6,446 bases of DNA from Desulfobacterales bacterium. GTDB lineage: Bacteria; Desulfobacterota; Desulfobacteria; Desulfobacterales; JAHIVH01. Positions 1 to 4,894 of this stretch are shown piece by piece. The stretch spans positions 1 through 6,446 of the forward strand of contig JAGVHJ010000578.1 in the NCBI GenBank assembly GCA_020056645.1, read 5' to 3'. Position numbers and translations under genes: made by a program. The notes beneath the pieces were generated by a model that was not told the DNA's origin, did not search any database, and was given only the letters and a program-made list of their open reading frames with translations. The number at the start of each line of letters is the position of its first letter. Position 1 is the first letter of the stretch.

Positions 1-84
1 ATGGAAAACGTCTTCCTTTTCAATTTTCTGTAGGAGGATATCAGCACTGCGAGAAATGTTTTTTTCAGAAGGATCGCTTGTCAT
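1..84 (-). CDS. N-terminal 28 codons of an unrecognised protein, runs off the left edge
   Basis: An open frame begins with ATG at 84-82 on the minus strand and stays open to the window edge, giving 28 residues that start MTSDPSEKNISRS and end in an acidic, apparently helical stretch (ILLQKIEKEDVFH). The start is chosen because a GGAG ribosome binding site (93-90) sits five bases upstream, the best-placed one in the left part of the window. There is no signal peptide or membrane segment in the visible part, so a cytoplasmic protein is likely. I do not recognise the family and the fragment is too short to assign one. The gene follows the terminator of the small unit to its right, so it probably has its own promoter. 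A 30-base near-palindrome at 119-148 lies in its upstream region. Confidence refers to the existence of the gene, not to any function. Confidence 0.6.
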   Translation of the reverse strand, partial: MTSDPSEKNISRSADILLQKIEKEDVFH

Positions 85-89
85 ATTTT

Positions 90-93
90 CTCC
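90..93 (-). promoter_or_regulatory. Ribosome binding site for the left-edge gene
   Basis: GGAG on the minus strand, five bases before the ATG at 84-82. It decides the start of the edge gene, which otherwise rests on only 28 codons. Confidence 0.6.
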
Positions 94-118
94 AAGATTT
101 AAGTGTGTCTAATGCACC

Positions 119-148
119 GGTCAGGAGCAGCCATGGCTTCCCCTGACC
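119..148. repeat. 30-base near-perfect palindrome upstream of the left-edge gene
   Basis: Outer arms GGTCAGG (119-125) and CCTGACC (142-148) flank a perfect AGCCATGGCT core (129-138). Thirteen of fifteen symmetric positions pair. Read as minus-strand RNA, one of the two exceptions becomes a G-U wobble, so the hairpin is stronger in that direction. It lies 34 bases before the start of the minus-strand edge gene, fitting an operator or a 5-prime leader hairpin of that gene. In the plus direction it is followed by TTTT, but no plus-strand gene that would need a terminator is visible here. Confidence 0.6.
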
Positions 149-189
149 TTTTAAATAGTTGAGAAATTCCAGCCTGAAACAACATTCCC

Positions 190-226
190 AAAAAAACCCG
201 GCCCTGGCTGTCGCTTGCACCGGGTT
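190..226 (-). terminator. Rho-independent terminator of the small minus-strand unit
   Basis: On the minus strand AACCCGG (226-220) pairs perfectly with CCGGGTT (201-195). The loop is 18 bases and the T run of seven (196-190) overlaps the base of the stem. It begins 14 bases after the TAA of the small gene at 240-548. The position and direction suit that gene exactly and support it as a real transcription unit. Confidence 0.75.
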
Positions 227-239
227 GTTATGCAGTTTT

Positions 240-548
240 TTATTCTTCTCCATTACTGAGTTTTTGGAAAAAACCCTTTATCATCTCATGCTGTTTGTCT
301 TCAAAGATGGTTATGTGAAACCTCCATACGATGTCCTCGGATTCCCTAAAAGCACATATCTCTCTGACGTCGTATTTTTTGTTTTTTTCAAACAACTTGA
401 AAGCAAGATTTTCCTCAAATCGTTCTGAAACAATAGTTCCATAGATTTCTCGAACAGGAATTCCAATTTTATAGCCGGGGATCTTAAGTTTTTCCGAGCT
501 TTCAAGACCATAAGGGAGATCACTTAGCGGCACATCTTTCATCTCCAT
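240..548 (-). CDS. Unrecognised small protein of about 102 residues, start uncertain
   Basis: The frame ends with TAA at 242-240. From the ATG at 548 it encodes 102 residues of mixed, protein-like composition (for example GYKIGIPVREIYGTIVSE in the middle and a C-terminal KQHEMIKGFFQKL helix), with no signal peptide or membrane segment. I do not recognise the family. The order, a KDVPLSDL segment, then basic and beta-rich stretches, then a short terminal helix, loosely recalls a PilZ-type fold. The diagnostic D/N-x-S-x-x-G motif is absent, however, so I do not assign it. The start is poorly supported: neither ATG at 548 nor ATG at 542 has a spaced ribosome binding site. The frame stays open upstream to a TTG at 707, and the upstream segment (VWQRDTRPKCLYQ) could also be coding. 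A plausible promoter (715-744) and a clear terminator (190-226) bracket it. It may instead be the 3-prime remnant of a longer gene. Confidence 0.45.
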   Translation of the reverse strand: MEMKDVPLSDLPYGLESSEKLKIPGYKIGIPVREIYGTIVSERFEENLAFKLFEKNKKYDVREICAFRESEDIVWRFHITIFEDKQHEMIKGFFQKLSNGEE

Positions 549-714
549 CTGATAGAGGCATTTTGGCCGGGTATCGCGTTGCCAGACCAGTTGCCTACTA
601 ATGATTTTCCCTATTTTAAAAACCTTATAAAATTGACAGCCACTCTGGCACGAAAAAATCAGGACCACCAGCGGATTGCGTCCGCAGGCAAGATGGCCGG
701 TCAGCAATCGGGCT

Positions 715-744
715 ATAATACGATGAATTGTTTTTTATTATCAA
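715..744 (-). promoter_or_regulatory. Candidate sigma-70-type promoter for the small minus-strand unit
   Basis: On the minus strand TTGATA (744-739), an 18-base AT-rich spacer and TATTAT (720-715) lie in promoter order. Transcription would start near 708, giving a leader of about 160 bases if the ATG at 548 is used. The elements are close to consensus, but the region is AT-rich, where chance matches are common. Confidence 0.4.
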
Positions 745-992
745 GGATTTTTTATTCGATCAGGTTTGAAAAAATAGCTGAAAAACCGGTTGCTTGCCGA
801 CTGAATCCGCAGGCAGCCGCCTATCACGGAAAAGCCCTATTGATTATTGAAAAAATTAATTATTTTAATTGGATACAATGAAAGCATTTTTATGCCGACG
901 CAAAAACAGGCGATTTTGCCAGCTTTACAGGACGTGGTCATGGGAATGAAGAAAAGTTCATTCAAAATGAAATAATATTCCGGCATTAAATC
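745..992. other. AT-rich intergenic stretch without a supportable gene
   Basis: No reading frame here combines a ribosome binding site with protein-like composition. Bases 840-870 are almost pure A and T. A ten-base direct repeat, TCCGCAGGCA, occurs at 806-815 and, outside this stretch, at 681-690. I attach no function to it. Confidence 0.5.
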
Positions 993-1021
993 TTGACAGA
1001 TTCCAGAGGCTACCGCATAAT
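993..1021 (+). promoter_or_regulatory. Strong sigma-70-type promoter for the universal stress protein gene
   Basis: A perfect -35 box TTGACA (993-998), a 17-base spacer and CATAAT (1016-1021, one mismatch to TATAAT) make the best promoter in the window. AT-rich sequence with an A-tract character lies upstream (about 966-990). Transcription should start near 1028, giving a leader of about 135 bases before the ATG at 1164. The next genes downstream on this strand are the usp gene and the S8 protease. Confidence 0.75.
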
Positions 1022-1030
1022 ATGCAAAAA

Positions 1031-1046
1031 AATTTGTTTACAAATT
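1031..1046 (+). promoter_or_regulatory. Hairpin at the very 5-prime end of the usp leader
   Basis: AATTTG and CAAATT flank a TTTA loop in a perfect six-pair inverted repeat that begins about three bases after the predicted transcription start. It could be a stabilising 5-prime hairpin or a small operator overlapping the start site. Further short inverted repeats lie in the same leader: GGGC/GCCC at 1077-1088 and GGACG/CGTCC at 1097-1125. Confidence 0.4.
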
Positions 1047-1113
1047 CAGTAAGATGATTGTTTCAGAGAGTGGACCGGGCCAGCGCCCAGGTTCACGGAC
1101 GGTAGCGGATTTT

Positions 1114-1149
1114 ATGAAGGCGTCCCCTCCCCTAAACCATTTAATTTGA
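1114..1149 (+). CDS. Possible 11-residue leader peptide ending on the usp ribosome binding site
   Basis: ATG at 1114 opens a frame for MKASPPLNHLI with TGA at 1147-1149. The last base of the stop is also the first base of the AAGGA ribosome binding site for the stress protein gene (1149-1153). A weak GGA lies upstream of the ATG. The peptide contains a Pro-Pro pair, a sequence type known to slow ribosomes. The stop/ribosome-binding-site overlap could couple translation, but a frame this short arises easily by chance, so this is a suggestion only. Confidence 0.2.
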   Translation: MKASPPLNHLI

Positions 1150-1153
1150 AGGA
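1149..1153 (+). promoter_or_regulatory. Ribosome binding site that sets the usp start
   Basis: AAGGA lies ten bases before the ATG at 1164. An alternative TTG start at 1146 overlaps this motif and has only pyrimidine-rich sequence before it, so the ATG is preferred. Confidence 0.6.
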
Positions 1154-1163
1154 CCTGAAAACC

Positions 1164-1694
1164 ATGTTCCCGGAAGTGAAAATCAATAAAATTCTTTATG
1201 CCACGGATCTATCAGACTACGCGAGAAAGGCGTTCGCCTATGCGGTCAGCCTCGCCAATAAATACAGTGCGAGCATCACCATTCTTCACACGGTCATCGA
1301 CTCACCGACGATTTACTCAAGCGCCATGGGATACGTTGGCAAGGAAAAATGGGCGGAAATAAAAAACGAACATATGGAAGACGCAAGAGGCGCTTTGATC
1401 GGTAAAAAACGGGAAAATGTCCCTGTCCGGGAGATCCTCACCCATTTCTGCGACAATGCCAAAAGCAAATTCGAAGATCAGCCTTTTATGATGGACGAGA
1501 TCGTCATCACCAAAGGAAATCCGGTTGATGAGATCCTGAGGATTGCCGACGAGCGAAACTGCGATATCATCGTCATGGGCTCCCACGGTCATGGAAACAT
1601 TATTGACGCCATGATCGGCAGCATCTCAACCAAAGTCCTAAAACGCTCGAAAAAACCGGTCTTCCTTGTGAGATTGCCCAAAGAGTCTCTCTAA
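1164..1694 (+). CDS. Universal stress protein, UspA-type, ATP-binding subclass
   Basis: This is a 176-residue single-domain universal stress protein, a cytoplasmic fold that usually dimerises and, in this subclass, binds ATP. The N-terminus has the usual first beta strand and acidic residue (INKILYATDLSDYA, Asp15). The nucleotide-binding signature G-2X-G-9X-G-S is intact in the GSHGHG segment (Gly139) followed by GS at 152-153. Before it lies the conserved second half (ITKGNPVDEIL, then CDIIVMGS). The protein ends with the family's last strand, KKPVFLVRLP. Length is somewhat above the family's usual 140-160 residues because of a loop around residues 48-64. The start is ATG at 1164, set by AAGGA at 1149-1153. 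A strong promoter lies about 140-170 bases upstream, and the S8 protease gene follows 47 bases downstream with no obvious terminator. Family knowledge ties such proteins to stationary phase, starvation or redox stress. The particular trigger here cannot be read from sequence. Confidence 0.93.
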   Translation: MFPEVKINKILYATDLSDYARKAFAYAVSLANKYSASITILHTVIDSPTIYSSAMGYVGKEKWAEIKNEHMEDARGALIGKKRENVPVREILTHFCDNAKSKFEDQPFMMDEIVITKGNPVDEILRIADERNCDIIVMGSHGHGNIIDAMIGSISTKVLKRSKKPVFLVRLPKESL

Positions 1695-1724
1695 GATTTT
1701 AGTGTCACCCGTTGTTTCTTTTTT

Positions 1725-1729
1725 AAGGA
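1725..1729 (+). promoter_or_regulatory. Ribosome binding site of the S8 protease gene
   Basis: AAGGA with 12 bases to the ATG at 1742 and none to the ATG at 1730. The second ATG also places the Lys of the signal peptide directly after Met, as is usual, so it is the better start. Confidence 0.55.
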
Positions 1730-1741
1730 ATGGGCCCCGCT

Positions 1742-4669
1742 ATGAAACAGTCGTTTTTAATTCAGGTGTTTCTTGCCGTCATCCTCCTTATAAACTGTGG
1801 AGGTGGTGGTGGCGGGGGTGGGGATGACGACGGCGGCGATTCGACCGACCCATCCGTGACAGCCCGGCTTAATCTATCAGACGGAAGCGGGTTTGCGCCC
1901 TTTTACCTGACCATGAGCGCCGCCGACTCCAGCGTCACGAGCGGCGTTATCACCTCCTATGCCTGGGATTTCGGAGACGGGACAGAATCGGAAGGCGTCA
2001 CCGCCTCCCATATTTATACCCAAGCCGGGACCTATAAACTCACCTTAAAGATAACAGGCAGCACCGGAAAAAGCGGCTCCGCCTCCCAAACCATCTCCGT
2101 CACAACCGCGGATAAAACCTTTTCCCTTTCTGGCGACATCAGCATCATGGCGGGAACCGAAGCGGATGGCGACATGAATGATCCATATGCGCCTCTCACC
2201 CCCAACAACGACATGGCCCATGCCCAGGAGATATCCAATCCAGCCGTTGTTGGCGGCTATGTGACCCTGAAAAACGCGGGTGAGAAGGGGGCGCTATTTG
2301 ACCAGGGCGACGAATCGGATTTTTATAAAGTCACGCTTTCCGGAAACGAGTCCATCTCCCTCTACATCGCCGACCCCCAGGAGGCCGATATCGATCTCTA
2401 TCTTTACGACGCATCGGGCGTTCTCCTTGAGACATCGAGCGATCTCTCCACCACCGAATTCATCCAAGTCTCTTCCAAAGGCGTTCACTATCTCGACGTC
2501 AAACTCTTTTCAGGGGCCTCCAACTATGTGCTGATTATCGGCCAGCATCAGGGGGCCACGGCCCAGGCCGAAGCGCTCTCGCTCAAAGGCGATTTTATCC
2601 CCGGCGAGATGATCATCGAATTTGCAGACGACAAATCACCCCTGGGGTTCAAAGAAAGAATCGCCTGGTACGAACGGTCAACCGGTCTGAAAATGAAATC
2701 CGGCGCTCCGGGAAGGCCCATGCTCTTCACATTGGGAGATCCGGAGGAGGATACGGGAAGAGCGTCCGATGCGCTCTCGGCAGAGGAGGCTGTTTCGCCA
2801 TCGGCAAAGGTGGGAGGCGCGCCCCCATCGCCCGAGATGAAGAAAAAACTGGACACCCTGCTTGCCGTTAAAACTCTCAGAAAAAGAGCCGACGTGGTCT
2901 CCGCGGATCTCAACTATATCCGGAAACCCTTTAGCACCACCCCCGACGACGCCTCCTACCGTTACCAATGGCACTATCCCTTCCTTCACCTGCCCCAGGC
3001 GTGGGATGTCACCACCGGTGATAGCGATGTGGTGGTTGCGGTGGTTGACACGGGGGTTCTCGTAAACCATCCGGACCTGAGCGGAAAACTGGTCCAGGGC
3101 TACGATTTCATCCGGGACAAGGATAGCGCCCTGGATGGAGATGGCATGGACAACGATCCCGATGATCCCGGCGACGAGGCCTATGGCAACTCAAGCAGTT
3201 TTCACGGCACCCATGTCGCCGGCACCATCGCCGCGGCAAGCAATAACCAGAAGGGAGTTTCAGGCATCGCGTGGTCGGCGAAAATCATGCCCCTTCGCGT
3301 CCTTGGGAAAAAGGGGGGCACCGATTACGATATCATCCAGGCGATCCGTTACGCCGCAGGTCTTGACAACGACTCGAAAACCATTCCTTCAAAAATCGCC
3401 GACGTGATCAATCTCTCCTTTGGCGGGCCCGACTATTCAAAAGCAGCCCAAAAAATTTATCAACAGGCAAGGGATAAGGGGTGCATCATCGTGGCCGCGG
3501 CCGGAAACGAATCTTCAAGCGCCCGATCCTATCCGGCGGCCCATGAAGGCATTCTTTCGGTGAGCGCGGTGGACATGCGAAAAAAGCTCGCCTCCTACTC
3601 CAATTATGGAACCACCTACGACAAATGGATTCAGGTGGCGGCCCCAGGCGGTGATACCTCGGCGGATGTGAACGGCGATGGACATTCGGACGGCATCTTG
3701 AGCACCGGCGGAAACGACGCCTCCGGAAGCGTCAAGTACGGCTACTACTTCATGGAAGGAACCTCCATGGCGACGCCCCATGTGTCGGGCGTCATGGCGC
3801 TCATGAAGTCGGTGTGCCCGGATCTCTCCCCGGACGATGTGCAGGCGCTTCTTGAGGGGGGGGAGATCACGGAAAATATCGGGTCGGATATCTATTTCGG
3901 ATACGGATTGATCGACGCCTATCTCGCGGTCACCAAGGCCCAGGAGATTGATGGAAGCGGGCCCATCACCACCTCCACCGCGACCCTGGTCGTCTCTCCG
4001 GAGACACTCAACTTTGACCCCACGAGGAGCGCCATCGATATTTCAGCCACCAACGGCGGCAGCGGAGCCCTATCCGTGAGCAAGATTACGACCGACGAAC
4101 CCTGGCTCACCGTCACGGCCTCCTCCATCACCTCCAGCAAACTGGGTTCCTACACCGTCTCCATCAACCGGTCAGGCCTCGCCCCAGGCAGCCACACCGG
4201 CGCGATCACCCTCTCTTCCACCGCCAATAGCGTGACCATTCCCGTGATCATGCAGGTTATTGCCGCCAACAGCGACGGCTTGAACGCCGGTCTTCAATAC
4301 CTCGTGCTGGTTCCTTTTGACGCGAGCCCGAATGAGGAGTTCACGGCGATTCCCCTCCTTCCCACAAACAGCCTCTATGATTTTCTCCTATCCAACGTGG
4401 AGCCGGGATTGTATAATCTCTACACAGGAACGGACAACGACAACGACGGCCATATCTGCGACTGGGGAGAGGCCTGCGGCATCTATCTCACCATGAGCGC
4501 GCCCAAACTCATCTCCGTGAACAGCGACTTTTCCGATCTCAACTTCACCACCAGCTTCAAAGCCATGATCCCTGAATCTTCCCTTGCGGGGGAGTACGCT
4601 TCAAAAGCCTTCCAATCGGCCATCAGGCCGATAAAGATCCGGAAGGAACCTGTCGCGGCGGACCAATAA
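1742..4669 (+). CDS. Secreted S8 (subtilisin-family) serine protease lipoprotein with PKD, PPC and BACON-like domains
   Basis: This 975-residue multidomain envelope protease (numbering from the ATG at 1742) starts with a lipoprotein signal, MKQSFLIQVFLAVILLINC, with predicted lipidated Cys19 followed by eight glycines. Domains in order: PKD about 39-123 (YAWDFGDGT at 73-81); PPC-like beta domain about 183-268; propeptide about 283-400, beginning FIPGEMIIEFADD and interrupted by a low-complexity linker (about 332-366); S8 catalytic domain about 404-736; BACON-like beta domain about 747-839; and a C-terminal domain with DNDNDG, two cysteines and GEAC. The catalytic triad is intact: Asp436 in VVDTG, His488 in HGTHVAG, Ser675 in GTSMATPHV, with oxyanion Asn589 in AAAGN. 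Asp-rich loops (459-478 and 642-651) look calcium-binding. Start choice: AAGGA (1725-1729) is spaced 12 bases from ATG 1742 but abuts ATG 1730. The lipobox has Asn before Cys, which is unusual. It is an active peptidase by motif; the substrate is unknown. The usp gene lies 47 bases upstream, possibly cotranscribed. Confidence 0.93.
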   Translation: MKQSFLIQVFLAVILLINCGGGGGGGGDDDGGDSTDPSVTARLNLSDGSGFAPFYLTMSAADSSVTSGVITSYAWDFGDGTESEGVTASHIYTQAGTYKLTLKITGSTGKSGSASQTISVTTADKTFSLSGDISIMAGTEADGDMNDPYAPLTPNNDMAHAQEISNPAVVGGYVTLKNAGEKGALFDQGDESDFYKVTLSGNESISLYIADPQEADIDLYLYDASGVLLETSSDLSTTEFIQVSSKGVHYLDVKLFSGASNYVLIIGQHQGATAQAEALSLKGDFIPGEMIIEFADDKSPLGFKERIAWYERSTGLKMKSGAPGRPMLFTLGDPEEDTGRASDALSAEEAVSPSAKVGGAPPSPEMKKKLDTLLAVKTLRKRADVVSADLNYIRKPFSTTPDDASYRYQWHYPFLHLPQAWDVTTGDSDVVVAVVDTGVLVNHPDLSGKLVQGYDFIRDKDSALDGDGMDNDPDDPGDEAYGNSSSFHGTHVAGTIAAASNNQKGVSGIAWSAKIMPLRVLGKKGGTDYDIIQAIRYAAGLDNDSKTIPSKIADVINLSFGGPDYSKAAQKIYQQARDKGCIIVAAAGNESSSARSYPAAHEGILSVSAVDMRKKLASYSNYGTTYDKWIQVAAPGGDTSADVNGDGHSDGILSTGGNDASGSVKYGYYFMEGTSMATPHVSGVMALMKSVCPDLSPDDVQALLEGGEITENIGSDIYFGYGLIDAYLAVTKAQEIDGSGPITTSTATLVVSPETLNFDPTRSAIDISATNGGSGALSVSKITTDEPWLTVTASSITSSKLGSYTVSINRSGLAPGSHTGAITLSSTANSVTIPVIMQVIAANSDGLNAGLQYLVLVPFDASPNEEFTAIPLLPTNSLYDFLLSNVEPGLYNLYTGTDNDNDGHICDWGEACGIYLTMSAPKLISVNSDFSDLNFTTSFKAMIPESSLAGEYASKAFQSAIRPIKIRKEPVAADQ

Positions 4670-4729
4670 AAAAGAGAGGGGAATCGCATATGGAATAGGG
4701 CTTGGTGAGTGATTTAAGTAATAACTTGA

Positions 4730-4742
4730 ATTGATTATCAAT
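4730..4742. repeat. 13-base perfect palindrome in the convergent gap
   Basis: ATTGAT and ATCAAT flank a single central T. It lies between the 3-prime ends of the protease and rarA, away from any visible promoter, so a regulatory role is doubtful. Confidence 0.35.
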
Positions 4743-4753
4743 GCCTCCGGCGA

Positions 4754-4786
4754 CCCGCTTTTAAAAAGCTGGGCAAATAGGTTTTT
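4754..4786 (+). terminator. Weak candidate terminator after the protease gene
   Basis: CCCGCTTT (4754-4761) can pair with AAAGC-T-GGG (4765-4773) with one bulged T, and a run of five T follows at 4782-4786 after eight unpaired bases. The bulge and the distance to the T run make it weak. It lies 85 bases after the protease stop codon. Nothing better serves the plus strand here. Confidence 0.25.
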
Positions 4787-4824
4787 AGATGATGTTTATT
4801 GAACCTTTATTTTGATATGTTTGG

Positions 4825-4882
4825 CAACCTTTTCAAAAGGTTGGCCCCCGGCAGGGCCGCCTTCAGGCGCATCCCAAATGCG
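4825..4882. repeat. Four abutting hairpins between the converging genes
   Basis: Four inverted repeats follow one another almost without a gap. The first, at 4825-4843, has nine-base arms CAACCTTTT/AAAAGGTTG around one base. The second, at 4843-4858, is GGCCC/GGGCC with a CCGGCA loop. The third, at 4858-4869, is CGCC/GGCG around TTCA. The fourth, at 4868-4882, is CGCAT/ATGCG around CCCAA. The cluster begins just past the rarA stop on the minus strand. It lacks the T run of an intrinsic terminator, so it may be an mRNA 3-prime stabiliser or a factor-dependent stop. Confidence 0.5.
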
Positions 4883-4894
4883 ATTACCCTGGAG

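Noticed and set aside
65..253. Minus-strand frame of 62 codons starting just inside the small gene's end
   Set aside because: It reads straight through the terminator and the palindrome, and overlaps the start of the edge gene in another frame.
159..428. Plus-strand frame of 89 codons with a hydrophobic, Phe-rich product
   Set aside because: It runs through the terminator and opposite the better-supported small minus-strand gene, and the Phe runs are the complement of Lys/Glu codons.
714..719. TATAAT on the plus strand
   Set aside because: No -35 box at a suitable distance upstream and no plus-strand gene downstream; it overlaps the -10 box of the minus-strand promoter.
681..815. Ten-base direct repeat TCCGCAGGCA at 681-690 and 806-815
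   Set aside because: Two short copies 125 bases apart, without flanking similarity, are too little for a repeat element or array.
786..820. Possible minus-strand terminator hairpin
   Set aside because: The stem needs a bulge and the T run is several bases away; no gene ends nearby.
579..881. Plus-strand frame of 100 codons
   Set aside because: No ribosome binding site, no family-like segments, and it crosses the AT-rich stretch and the minus-strand promoter; chance is the simpler reading.
1146..1163. TTG start six codons upstream for the stress protein
   Set aside because: It overlaps the ribosome binding site itself, and the homologous N-terminus begins after the ATG at 1164.
2548..3070. 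Two long minus-strand frames of 121 and 130 codons inside the protease gene
   Set aside because: Both overlap each other and lie opposite recognisable S8 and propeptide coding sequence; they are by-products of codon bias there.
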